From NCBI RefSeq assembly GCF_014836885.1, contig NZ_JACSPY010000004.1:62001-126000 (forward strand): a stretch of 64,000 nucleotides of DNA, in the 5' to 3' direction. The notes beneath the pieces were generated by a model, which was given only the letters and a program-made list of their open reading frames with translations, did not search any database and was not told the DNA's origin. This DNA is from Brevibacterium gallinarum (GTDB taxonomy: Bacteria; Actinomycetota; Actinomycetes; Actinomycetales; Brevibacteriaceae). Positions 27,529 through 35,615 of the stretch are shown piece after piece; position 1 is the first letter of the stretch; every line of letters begins with the position of its first letter. The position numbers were made by a program, and so were the translations under genes.

Positions 27529-29115
27529 TCAGCGCAGGCTGTCGTAGACCTCCCGGTGCTCGCGCAGCACTCCGGTGATCGGTGCGAGATACGAGCTCGC
27601 GGCTGCCGAGTGGACGGCCTGGGTCAGTCGTTCGGCGACGTCGTCGGCTGCCTCCTTCGCACCCTTGCGCCGGGCTGAGGCCGCAGCGAGGCTCGTGATG
27701 ACCGAGCCGGTGATGCCGATGAGCAGCAGCGCGCCGGGGATGATCCACAGCAGCGTCGAACCAGCGGTGACGTCGACACCGGTGAGCAGGAGGACGAGCT
27801 GGATGACCAGCCACAGGGCGCCGATGACGGTGGCGAGGAAGAACAGGTTCTGCAGCACACCGGCCAGCGTCCACCAGCCGGGCTTGCGCCGTTCGATGCG
27901 CACCGCGGTGACGGCCTCGTCGAGCGTGTGGGTCAGTTCGGCAGTCGACTGCTTCTCCGCTTTGGCGACATCGGCCTGCCAGGCCATCGGCAACGTGGAC
28001 ACGGCGTCGACGACGAGTTCGTGGGCGGCGAGGTTGACCCGCGCGCTCTGGGTGCGCGTCGTCTCCGGCACGGCAGCACGGATGAGGTCCTCGCGGTCAC
28101 CGCCGTGCCGGGCGCCGAGCGGATCGGCCTGGCCGCGCTGGGCCATGGCCAGCGGCGGATAGCCGGTCTTCTTGTAGGCCCGGCGCAGGTAGTCGTCCTC
28201 CACCGTCTGGGCAACTGCGTGCACACCGGCGGCGTCGACCATCGCGTCGATGAGCCGGTCAGCGCCCTGCAGCTGCTCGGGCTGGTCGACAGGCGTGCCG
28301 AGCTCGCCGCGGATCCGCCCGGCCATCTCCCTCAGGTCGGTCAGCAGCCGTTCGGAGGCGGCCGCCTGGGCGAGCACAGTCTCGGTCAGGATCTGCCGCA
28401 GCTCCGGGACGCCCTCACGGGTCACCGCTGAGGCCAAGGCGACGCGGGCGTTGTCGAGCCCGTCGTGGGCGAGCAGCTGCTGCAGGTGTTCGCGGCAGGC
28501 GACCCGCTCCTCCGCGCTCAGTGTGTCGACCTGGTTGAGCACGACGACCATCGACGAGGCGTGGGAAGCCAGTTCGGAGAGATAGTGCGAGTGCAGGGAG
28601 AAGTCGGCGTACTTCTGCGGGTCGACGACCCAGAAGACGACATCGACGAGGTTGACGAGCCGGTCGGATTCGACGCGGTGCTCCGCTGAAGTGGAGTCAT
28701 GGTCGGGCAGGTCGAGGAGCACGAGGCCGTGCAGGCTCTCCTCATCGTCTCCGTCGAGGGCGCTTTCGCGCCAGGTGCGGTTGGTCACCGGCACCTTGAG
28801 CCAGGACATGATCTCCTCGCCCCCGTCGCCCCAGACGCAGGCGGTCGGCTTCGAGGTCGTCGGCCGGCGCACGCCGACCTCGGCGATCTCCAGGCCGGCA
28901 ACCGCGTTGAACAGGGAGGACTTGCCGGACCCGGTGGAGCCGGCGAAGGCGACGACGGTCGATTCCTCACCGAGTTTCAGGCGCGCTTCGGCCTTGTCCA
29001 GAAGCTCGGCTGCCGCCGTGCGGGTCTCGTCGGAGATCTTGCGCGGTCCCAGGGTGAGAGCGCGGTTGATGCCCTCTGTCAGCGTCGCGATCTCGCTGCG
29101 TGTGGCATCGCTCAC
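27529..29115 (-). CDS. Membrane-associated dynamin-like GTPase (YfjP/DynB type), downstream member
   Basis: A 528-residue GTPase. G1 P-loop AGSTGSGKSS lies at about residue 59, G3 is DLPDHDS and G4 is NQVD, with a helical stalk after the G domain. Two adjacent membrane helices at about 415-445 and 455-478 (VIGALWLVIQLVLLL, LLIGITGSVITSLAAA) form a hairpin that could anchor it in the membrane, followed by a C-terminal helical piece. This layout matches bacterial dynamin-like proteins such as the Streptomyces DynA/DynB and YfjP groups. The GTG start at 29115 overlaps the upstream partner's TGA (GTGA), so both are made together and probably act as a complex. Role in division or membrane remodelling is inferred from the family. 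Confidence 0.85.
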   Translation of the reverse strand: MSDATRSEIATLTEGINRALTLGPRKISDETRTAAAELLDKAEARLKLGEESTVVAFAGSTGSGKSSLFNAVAGLEIAEVGVRRPTTSKPTACVWGDGGEEIMSWLKVPVTNRTWRESALDGDDEESLHGLVLLDLPDHDSTSAEHRVESDRLVNLVDVVFWVVDPQKYADFSLHSHYLSELASHASSMVVVLNQVDTLSAEERVACREHLQQLLAHDGLDNARVALASAVTREGVPELRQILTETVLAQAAASERLLTDLREMAGRIRGELGTPVDQPEQLQGADRLIDAMVDAAGVHAVAQTVEDDYLRRAYKKTGYPPLAMAQRGQADPLGARHGGDREDLIRAAVPETTRTQSARVNLAAHELVVDAVSTLPMAWQADVAKAEKQSTAELTHTLDEAVTAVRIERRKPGWWTLAGVLQNLFFLATVIGALWLVIQLVLLLTGVDVTAGSTLLWIIPGALLLIGITGSVITSLAAASARRKGAKEAADDVAERLTQAVHSAAASSYLAPITGVLREHREVYDSLR

Positions 29116-30824
29116 AGTGCTTCCTCCAATCGGTCACCGGCGCCGCGCAGATTGCCTGCCTGCCGGGGCGGGACTTCGCTGTCGTTCAGAGCCGAGTCGA
29201 ATGGCGCTCGGTAGCGCTCGAGCAGTTCAGATGCGCTGTCGATGAGGCGGGTGCGCGCCATCTGCGCCAGGTCGCGGGTGGCCTGGTCGCCGAAGATCGT
29301 GTCGAGCAGCTTGCCGGCCACCAGCGCCGTGCCGCCGGCGACACCGGCCTCGGCTCCGGTCAGCCCACCGGTGCCGGCGAACACCGCGAGCATGAGCACT
29401 GCGCCGACGCCGTTGACGCCGAAGGACAGGATGCGGGCCTTGGCGCGCTTGCTCTGCCCGACCTCGCGGACGAGCTCGTTGACGTCATCGGACCAGTGCG
29501 CCACCATCCGGCCGACGTCGGCGTCGAACTCGGCCGGCACCCGCGTCATCTGCGGGTTCGCCTTGACGAGCGCATCGCCTTCGGGATGGGCCTGCCAGGC
29601 GTGGGCGGTGTTCGTCACCGCAGTGACGACCTGCTCGCGGATGAGCAGCGCCACGGAGTCCTCGATCGCCTGGTTGAGCGGTTCGGCGGCGTCGCGCTTG
29701 CCGGTCACCGCAGACGTGATGCGGTCGCGGATCCGAGCGACCGTGGGTTCGAGTCCGCGGAAGAACTGCCCGGTGCCCACGAAGTCCTGCCAGCGGGCGA
29801 GCACCTCGCCGCGCAGCACCCGGCCGTCGACGAGCGACGCGGCGAGCTCCTCGCGGGCGCTGCCGAACTCACGGGTGACGGTCTCCTGCAGGCGCTGGTG
29901 GGCGGATTCCTGCTCTTCGACGTAGTCGGCCAGGGTGCGGGCGCGGGCGGGCACGGCCGCCAGCGCTCCGGTCAGCGTCTGGGCGATGACGCGGTCGCGG
30001 GCCCGGGAGTTGCGCCCGAGGTTCATGATCCACGACTGCACGGGGAACACCGCGGCTTCGGGGATCCGGCCGTCGACGAGCATGAGCTCAGGCACGGTGA
30101 AGATCGGCGCTGAGCCCAGGCCCGCCTCGGCGAGCAGTCCCGAGAGATGGTGACGGACTTCCCGGTTGGCCTTCGGCGGCACCCGGTCGAGCACGATCGA
30201 CACGGCCGTGCCGCGTTCGGCGGACTGTTTGAGCAGCTCCCACGGCACAGCGTCGGCGTACCGGGAGGCGGTGGTGACGAACAGCCACAGGTCGGCTGCG
30301 GCGAGCAGCTGGCGGGCCAGTGTGCGGTTCGCCTCACGGACTGAGTCGATGTCCGGTGAGTCGAGCAGGGCCAGGCCCGGCGGCACGCTGGTGCTGGAGA
30401 CCAGCCGCAGCTGGGGGCGCTGAAGGTCAGTCGCTTCGCCGATGACGCGCTCCAGGCCCGGCAGGATCCGGTCGGAGGCGAAATGCTCCTGGTCATCGGG
30501 ATGGTGGATGAGGACCGGCCAGCGGGTGGTCGGGCGCAGCACGCCGGTGGCGGAGATGTCGGCTTCGACGATCGAGTTCACCAGCGTGGACTTGCCGGCA
30601 CCGGTTGATCCGCCGACGACGACGAGCAGCGGGGCGTCGGTCTGGCTGACCCGCGGCAGCAGGTAGTCGGTCAGCTGGTCATCGAGGCTGCGCTGCAGGC
30701 TGCGACCGGTCTCGGCACCGGGTGTGTGCAGCGGAAATCGCGCATCTCGCACCCGTTTGATGAGGTCGCTGAGGGCAGGCGCGACGCCTGAGGACAGGCT
30801 GGTGTCGTTCGGTCCTTGAGTCAC
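29112..30824 (-). CDS. Dynamin-like GTPase, upstream member of the pair
   Basis: A 570-residue protein with G1 GGSTGAGKSTLVN near residue 74, G3 LLDSPDIDS, and an L-D-R-V segment as the G4 position. The G domain is followed by long helices and a single hydrophobic segment (about residue 460-505, FGVNGVGAVLMLAVFAGTGG). A dynamin-type fold is likely, distantly related to the downstream GTPase. The GTG at 30824 is preferred: TAGGAAC precedes it and the first well-shaped residues are TQGPNDTS. An in-frame GTG at 30860 would add 12 residues. It overlaps the next gene by 4 bases, and its promoter region abuts that of tRNA-Arg(TCT) in the opposite direction. Confidence 0.82.
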   Translation of the reverse strand: MTQGPNDTSLSSGVAPALSDLIKRVRDARFPLHTPGAETGRSLQRSLDDQLTDYLLPRVSQTDAPLLVVVGGSTGAGKSTLVNSIVEADISATGVLRPTTRWPVLIHHPDDQEHFASDRILPGLERVIGEATDLQRPQLRLVSSTSVPPGLALLDSPDIDSVREANRTLARQLLAAADLWLFVTTASRYADAVPWELLKQSAERGTAVSIVLDRVPPKANREVRHHLSGLLAEAGLGSAPIFTVPELMLVDGRIPEAAVFPVQSWIMNLGRNSRARDRVIAQTLTGALAAVPARARTLADYVEEQESAHQRLQETVTREFGSAREELAASLVDGRVLRGEVLARWQDFVGTGQFFRGLEPTVARIRDRITSAVTGKRDAAEPLNQAIEDSVALLIREQVVTAVTNTAHAWQAHPEGDALVKANPQMTRVPAEFDADVGRMVAHWSDDVNELVREVGQSKRAKARILSFGVNGVGAVLMLAVFAGTGGLTGAEAGVAGGTALVAGKLLDTIFGDQATRDLAQMARTRLIDSASELLERYRAPFDSALNDSEVPPRQAGNLRGAGDRLEEAL

Positions 30825-30937
30825 GTTCCTACTCTCTCGGTTTTCCCAGGCTGACACCACTCACCACGCCGCAGCCGCCGCAGTTGGCCGCCGGCCCCGG
30901 CAGGCACAGCGGGCGCGCAGGCGCTAAGATGTCCAGT

Positions 30938-31010
30938 GCCTCCATGGTCCAAAGGATCACGACGTCCGGTTTCTACCCGGAAGATGCGGGTTCGATTCCT
31001 GCTGGGGGCG
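30938..31010 (+). tRNA. tRNA-Arg(TCT)
   Basis: 73-base cloverleaf. Acceptor GCCTCCA/TGGGGGC (one T-G pair) with discriminator G, anticodon stem TCCGG/CCGGA and loop TTTCTAC giving anticodon TCT, T-loop GGTTCGATTCC. CCA is not encoded. Decodes AGA/AGG. Confidence 0.95.
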
Positions 31011-31018
31011 CAGAGCCC

Positions 31019-31063
31019 GCAGGGGCCCGGCATCAGTGGTGAGCACTGGTGCCGGGCCCCTGC
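31019..31063 (+). terminator. Very strong terminator after tRNA-Arg(TCT)
   Basis: 20-bp stem (31019-31038 with 31044-31063, one T-G pair) and 5-base loop, 8 bases after the tRNA. It can also end the convergent minus-strand gene. Confidence 0.85.
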
Positions 31064-31073
31064 TGCGTCGGCT

Positions 31074-31130
31074 CCCGAGGCGGTGGCCCCGACCCCGAGG
31101 CGGTCGTCCCGGCCCCGAGGCGGTGGTGCC
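31074..31130. repeat. 20-bp tandem repeat, three copies
   Basis: Copies at 31074-31093, 31094-31113 and 31114-31130 (partial), each starting CCCGAGGCGGT. It directly abuts the stop codon of the thiamine-binding-type gene at 31131. Confidence 0.75.
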
Positions 31131-31433
31131 TCAGTCGGAGTCGAGGGCCGATTCGAGGCGCTCGAGTTTGCCGGTCAGCTCGCCGGTGCGCCCGGGCCTG
31201 ATGTCGGCCTTGAGCACAAGTGACACGCGCGGGCCGTAGGCGGCCACCGCGTCGGTGGCGCGCTTGACGACGGCGAACACCTCATCCCATTCGCCTTCGA
31301 TGGTGGTGAACATCGAGTCGGTGCGGTTGGGCAGGCCGGATTCGCGCACAACCTTCACCGCAGCGGCGACGGCCTCGTGCATCGAGCCGGTCTCGGCGTC
31401 GCCGGTCGGGGCGACGGAGAATGCGACAAGCAT
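31131..31433 (-). CDS. MTH1187-family thiamine-binding-type protein
   Basis: A 100-residue small alpha/beta protein of the MTH1187/YkoF family (PF01910), whose members bind thiamine-like ligands in some bacteria. Visible features: LVAFSVAPTG at the start, a GSMHEAVAAAVKVVRESG helix, MFTTIEGEWDEVFAVVKRATDAV and SLVLKADIRPGRTGEL. No signal peptide, so cytoplasmic. The ATG at 31433 has GGAGGA 6 bases upstream. It is the second gene of a two-gene unit with thiolase (26-base gap). Function in the cell is not known. Confidence 0.88.
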   Translation of the reverse strand: MLVAFSVAPTGDAETGSMHEAVAAAVKVVRESGLPNRTDSMFTTIEGEWDEVFAVVKRATDAVAAYGPRVSLVLKADIRPGRTGELTGKLERLESALDSD

Positions 31434-31459
31434 GGGTTCCTCCTCTGAGTTTCAGCTGA

Positions 31460-32647
31460 TCAGTTCTTCGGCACGGAGAGCACGAGGGCATCGCCCTGTC
31501 CCCCGCCGCCGCACAGCGCGGCGACCCCGGTGCCGCCGCCGCGGCGCTTGAGTTCGAGTGCGAGCGTCAGGGCCACGCGTGCGCCGGAGGCGCCGATCGG
31601 GTGGCCGAGGGCGACCGCACCGCCGTTGACGTTGACCTTGTCCTCGCTGATGCCGAGGTCCTTGGCACTCGCCAGGCCGACAGCGGCGAAGGCCTCGTTG
31701 ATCTCGTAGAGGTCGAAGCCGTCAGCCGGGATGCCCTCGCGTTCGGCAGCAACCTTGATCGCCTGGCTGGGCTGGTGCTGCAGGGTCGAGTCCGGGCCTG
31801 CGGTCCAGGCGTGGGCGCGGATCTCAGCGAGGATCTCCAGGCCCTCGCGCTCGGCGCGCTCCTTGGACATCACGACGACAGCGCAGGCACCGTCGGAGAT
31901 CTGCGAGGCGTTGCCGGCAGTGATGGTGCCTTCCCTGCTGAAGGCCGGGCGCAGCTTGGCCATCGACTCAGCCGTCGAGTCCGGGCGCACGCCCTCATCA
32001 CGGCTCACCTCGGTCTCGCCCTTGCGCGAGGTGATCGTCACCGGGGTGACTTCGTCGTCGAAGCGGCCGGCTTCCCATGCCGCTGCCGCACGCTGGTGGG
32101 ATCGGGCGGCGAAGGCGTCCTGCTGCTCGCGGCTGAACTCGCGCTCGCCCTTGTTCGCGTCCTCGGTCAGCCCGCCCATCGCCTGGTCGGTGAAGGCGTC
32201 CCACAGTCCGTCGTAGTCCATGTGGTCGCGGACCTTGACGGTGCCGTACTTGTAGCCGGCGCGGGACTTCTCCAGCATGTGCGGGGCATTGGTCATCGAC
32301 TCCTGGCCGCCGGCGACGACGACTTCGTACTCTCCGGCACGCACGAGCATGGCCGCCTGGGTGATGGCGTTGAGGCCTGAGAGGCAGAGCTTGTTGATGG
32401 TGATGGCCGGCACCGACATCGGGATGCCGGCCTTGGCGGCGGCCTGGCGTGCCGGCCCCTGACCGCAGCCGGCCTGCAGGACCTGACCCATGATGACGTA
32501 CTCGACGGCTTCGGGCTTGACGCCGGCGCGGTGCAGCGCCCCGGAGATCGCCTCGGCACCGAGATCCATGGCGCTCAGCGATCCGAGGGCTCCGCTCATG
32601 CGTCCCAGCGGGGTGCGCGAACCGGCAACGATCACAGCTTCGGTCAT
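31460..32647 (-). CDS. Acetyl-CoA C-acetyltransferase (thiolase)
   Basis: A 395-residue thiolase. It carries the acyl-accepting Cys in [11 protein letters not shown] (about residue 89), NEAFAAVG and the C-terminal CGGGGQGDA with the second Cys; the His of the [10 protein letters not shown] motif is in place. It catalyses acetyl-CoA to acetoacetyl-CoA in either direction, in beta-oxidation or polymer/isoprenoid supply. The ATG at 32647 has a strong AAGGAGG site; the longer frame to 32800 is unsupported. Divergent from the DivIVA-like gene and transcribed together with the thiamine-binding-type gene. Named fadA-like in relatives; the exact substrate range is unknown. Confidence 0.92.
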   Translation of the reverse strand: MTEAVIVAGSRTPLGRMSGALGSLSAMDLGAEAISGALHRAGVKPEAVEYVIMGQVLQAGCGQGPARQAAAKAGIPMSVPAITINKLCLSGLNAITQAAMLVRAGEYEVVVAGGQESMTNAPHMLEKSRAGYKYGTVKVRDHMDYDGLWDAFTDQAMGGLTEDANKGEREFSREQQDAFAARSHQRAAAAWEAGRFDDEVTPVTITSRKGETEVSRDEGVRPDSTAESMAKLRPAFSREGTITAGNASQISDGACAVVVMSKERAEREGLEILAEIRAHAWTAGPDSTLQHQPSQAIKVAAEREGIPADGFDLYEINEAFAAVGLASAKDLGISEDKVNVNGGAVALGHPIGASGARVALTLALELKRRGGGTGVAALCGGGGQGDALVLSVPKN

Positions 32648-32856
32648 GATTCCTCCTTCGACGGATGCGGCCGTCCTGGCACTCCTGGGCTCGGCTCCGC
32701 AGTCCACACATAGTGATACAGATCCCAGCCTAGTCGAGGGTCCAACTGCTGAGAATCCCGGGTAGCCGGCTGTGAATTCCCTCAGTGGTGTGACCTGCAC
32801 CGCTCAGATGGCGGCCTCAGACGGGTGTTGGCGCGTACGGCGAGTAGAGTGGGATG

Positions 32857-34461
32857 GTGAGCCCCCGAAATTCCCACGCAATGAATGAAACGGAGTCGAA
32901 GACTGTGACGCCTCCCGAAGAGTTCCGGACCGCGATGCGCGGTTACGAGAAGAACGAAGTCGATGCGCGCATCGGCCAGCTGCGGACCGAGATCGAATCC
33001 CTGCGCAAGGCCCTGTCCGATGCGCGGTCTCAGGTCATCAGCGCCGACCGGGCGAAGCTGCAGATCGCCGGAGAGCTCTCCGAGGCGAAGCAGCAGCTCA
33101 AGGACGCCGCCAGCGACAAGGCAGAGGCAGCTGGCCCTCCCGGCTCCCGCATCGACCACCTGCTCAAGATCGCCGAGTCACAGGCCCGCGAAACCCTCGC
33201 CCAGGCCACCGCCGATGCCGAGACGATCCGCAACAAGGCTCGTGCCGACGCCGCCAGCCAGCGCGCCCGTATGCACACCGAGAGCAACGACACCCTCAAC
33301 AATGCCCGCTCCGAGGCGGAGGCGATCAGCTCGGCTGCCGAGCTGCGCGCCGAGGAGACGATCCAGGCTGCTGAGACCCGTGCCGAGGAGATCCAGACCG
33401 CTGCCGAGCGCGAGGCCGAGCAGCTGACCTCGACCGCGTCGACGGAGGCTGAGGAGTCGCGTGAGTCACTCAAGCGCGAGGTCGCGCAGCTGCGTGCTGA
33501 CGCCGAGAAGGATGCCGCTGACATCCGGGCGAAGGCGAAGAAGGAAGCCGACGAGATCCTCGCCGCTGCCAAGGCCAAGGACGAGGAGATCCGCAAAGCT
33601 GCCGATGAGCTCGATGTCGAGCTCGCCGATAAGCGCCAGAAGGCCGAAACAGCTGAGAAGGAGCGCTTCGACACCGCTGCCGCCGAGCACCGGAAGCTGA
33701 CCGAGGAAGCCCAGGCCCGGGCGAAGAAGGCCGACGATGACGCGAAGGCTGCGGCCGAGCGTGCCGAGCGCACCCGCAAGGAAGCGGTCGAGAAGGCCGA
33801 CAAGATCATCGCCGATGGCCGCAAGCGCGCCCAGGATCTCATCTCCGAGGCACGTTCGACTGCCGAGGCGACGATCGAGGAGTCGGCCGCTGAGGCCAAG
33901 CGCAATGTCTCCTCCGCCCAGGCCCAGGTCGACCTGCTGACCAAGCAGCGCCGCACGATCACCGCCCAGCTCGAGCAGCTGCGGTCGATGTTCGCAGCGC
34001 CCGGCCTGTTCGACGATGTCGACTTCACCGAGGACAAGTCCGATCAGGAGGCTGCTGCGGCTCTGCCCACGGAGAAGATCGCCTCTGATGATGAGCTCGC
34101 CGAGCTCACCGCCGCTGAGGATGCGAAGGACGATGCGGCAGCGACGCCGGCCACGGATGTGAAGTCCTCGGACGGTGACAGCAGCGCCGCCGACGGCGAT
34201 GGTGAGGACATCGAGGAAGCTGAGGTCATCAGCGAGGACGAGACGCAGGAGATGAAGACCCGTCCTGACGGTTCGTCCGGCGGTTCGCAGGCCGGAGCCG
34301 CGAAGCCCGGTGCCAAGCCCACCCAGGGCGGCGCGCAGGCGAATGCCGGCCAGCAGTCGAACGCCTCGAAGTCCGGCGGCGCCTCGGGCTCACAGGCTGC
34401 CGGCAGCGGCAATCGCGGTTCGCTCAACCGCAAGTCGCAGAACTCGAACCGGCTGCGCTGA
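32857..34461 (+). CDS. DivIVA-like coiled-coil protein
   Basis: A 534-residue, mostly helical protein. Residues about 19-40 (PPEEFRTAMRGYEKNEVDARI) match the DivIVA N-terminal lipid-binding region pattern, and residues about 40-380 are an Ala/Glu/Arg/Lys-rich coiled coil with few helix breaks. The C-terminus is low complexity: acidic to about 450, then Gly/Ser/Gln/Asn-rich and basic at the end. It is like the polar-growth and division scaffolds Wag31, Scy and FilP of actinobacteria (inference). The GTG at 32857 lies 6 bases after TAGAGT, suggesting a leaderless message; ATG 32881 is a later alternative. Divergent from the thiolase, with a terminator 16 bases downstream. Confidence 0.8.
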   Translation: MSPRNSHAMNETESKTVTPPEEFRTAMRGYEKNEVDARIGQLRTEIESLRKALSDARSQVISADRAKLQIAGELSEAKQQLKDAASDKAEAAGPPGSRIDHLLKIAESQARETLAQATADAETIRNKARADAASQRARMHTESNDTLNNARSEAEAISSAAELRAEETIQAAETRAEEIQTAAEREAEQLTSTASTEAEESRESLKREVAQLRADAEKDAADIRAKAKKEADEILAAAKAKDEEIRKAADELDVELADKRQKAETAEKERFDTAAAEHRKLTEEAQARAKKADDDAKAAAERAERTRKEAVEKADKIIADGRKRAQDLISEARSTAEATIEESAAEAKRNVSSAQAQVDLLTKQRRTITAQLEQLRSMFAAPGLFDDVDFTEDKSDQEAAAALPTEKIASDDELAELTAAEDAKDDAAATPATDVKSSDGDSSAADGDGEDIEEAEVISEDETQEMKTRPDGSSGGSQAGAAKPGAKPTQGGAQANAGQQSNASKSGGASGSQAAGSGNRGSLNRKSQNSNRLR

Positions 34462-34477
34462 ACGCCTACCGACAGCT

Positions 34478-34513
34478 GAAGGCGGGGACTTCCGATTGGA
34501 AGTCCCCGCCTTC
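34478..34513 (+). terminator. Strong hairpin after the DivIVA-like gene
   Basis: Perfect 16-bp stem (34478-34493 with 34498-34513), GATT loop. Confidence 0.85.
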
Positions 34514-34536
34514 GTCATGGACAGGTGCGGAGCCGT

Positions 34537-34839
34537 TCAGCGCGGCGGCCGGCTGCGGAAGCAGGCCCTGTGCCAGTGACGGCGCGCACCGACTCCGGTG
34601 TTGAAGCCGAACTCCTCCTCGGAGCGCCAGGCGACGATGTGGTCCATGCGGGCTGGCAGGTCCTGCAGGCAGCCGGGGCACGTGTAGACCTTGCCGGAAC
34701 TGCTGCCGCGCACCTGCTGGACGACCCATGTGCCGTCGGGTCCCTCGGCGGCCCGCGGCACGGAATTCAGGCTCGCTCCCAGCTCGCGGTGCGGCCGGGC
34801 CCATTTGTTTGCGCGGCGCGAAGACGACGAACGTGGCAT
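34537..34839 (-). CDS. Small Cys/His-rich conserved actinobacterial protein
   Basis: A 100-residue basic protein. The core has [25 protein letters not shown]...H-W-H-RACF, with two Cys near residues 54 and 57 and several His; this resembles a small zinc ribbon/HNH-like fold. Homologues are often labelled ATP/GTP-binding without proof. No signal peptide. The ATG at 34839 lies 29 bases from the nucS start on the opposite strand, so the promoters of the two genes overlap. The N-terminus is Ser/Arg-rich. Function not recognised; the shared promoter suggests a link to nucS. Confidence 0.72.
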   Translation of the reverse strand: MPRSSSSRRANKWARPHRELGASLNSVPRAAEGPDGTWVVQQVRGSSSGKVYTCPGCLQDLPARMDHIVAWRSEEEFGFNTGVGARRHWHRACFRSRPPR

Positions 34840-34856
34840 GGCGTCATTGTCTCACG

Positions 34857-34862
34857 TACAGT
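34857..34862 (+). promoter_or_regulatory. Promoter -10 of nucS, leaderless
   Basis: TACAGT at 34857-34862, exactly 6 bases before the GTG start, so transcription should begin at or next to the start codon. A moderate -35 (TGGCAT, 34834-34839) sits with 17-bp spacing and overlaps the opposite gene's start codon. Confidence 0.6.
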
Positions 34863-34868
34863 AATGCC

Positions 34869-35564
34869 GTGCGTTTAGTGATCGCGAAGTGCAGTGTCGA
34901 CTATGCCGGCCGGCTGACGGCCCACCTGCCCATGGCAGACCGGGTGCTCATGCTCAAGGCCGATGGCAGCGTCCTCGTCCATTCCGACGGCGGCTCCTAC
35001 AAGCCCCTCAACTGGATGAGCCCACCGTGCACCACGACGATCAGCGAACCCAGCGCCGAACAGGCCGAGCACGGCATCACCGAGATCTGGACGGTCACCC
35101 ACCAGAAGACCGGCGACCATCTCATCATCAGCATCGCGCAGATCCGCGATGAGATCTCCGCTGAGCTCGGTGTCGATCCAGGTCTGGTCAAGGACGGCGT
35201 CGAATCGCATCTGCAGGAGCTGCTGGCCGAGCACATCGAGACCCTCGGCTCGGGCTACTCGACCGTCCGCCGGGAGTACATGACCGCCATCGGGCCGGTC
35301 GACATCCTCGCCAAGGACGATGCCGGTGCCTCGGTGGCAGTCGAGATCAAGCGCCGCGGGGAGATCGACGGGGTCGAGCAGCTCACCCGCTATCTCGAGC
35401 TCATGAACCGCGATCCGATCCTCGCCCCGGTCACCGGTGTGTTCGCCGCCCAGGAGATCAAGCCGCAGGCACGCACACTGGCCGAAGACCGCGGGATCCG
35501 CTGTGTGGTCCTCGACTACGATGCGCTGCGCGGAATGGACGACCCGGACTCACGGCTGTTCTGA
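34869..35564 (+). CDS. nucS: Mismatch-specific endonuclease NucS/EndoMS
   Basis: A 231-residue mismatch endonuclease used for post-replicative mismatch repair in actinobacteria that lack MutS/MutL (knowledge). Very close to mycobacterial Nuc[15 protein letters not shown] at the N-terminus, [10 protein letters not shown], and the catalytic PD-(D/E)XK region [33 protein letters not shown]. It ends with RLF, the sliding-clamp-interacting C-terminus. The GTG at 34869 is supported by alignment and by a leaderless promoter. Neighbours: a shared promoter with the small Cys/His protein and convergent with murA. Cytoplasmic. Confidence 0.97.
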   Translation: MRLVIAKCSVDYAGRLTAHLPMADRVLMLKADGSVLVHSDGGSYKPLNWMSPPCTTTISEPSAEQAEHGITEIWTVTHQKTGDHLIISIAQIRDEISAELGVDPGLVKDGVESHLQELLAEHIETLGSGYSTVRREYMTAIGPVDILAKDDAGASVAVEIKRRGEIDGVEQLTRYLELMNRDPILAPVTGVFAAQEIKPQARTLAEDRGIRCVVLDYDALRGMDDPDSRLF

Positions 35565-35615
35565 GCGCTCAAGCCACGCTGCTCCCCCAGCCGGTGTGCC
35601 GCTGACAGCCGCCGC

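Noticed and set aside
30936..31223. Plus-strand reading frame starting in tRNA-Arg(TCT)
   Set aside because: Starts inside the tRNA and runs through its terminator and the 20-bp repeats; no coding signal.
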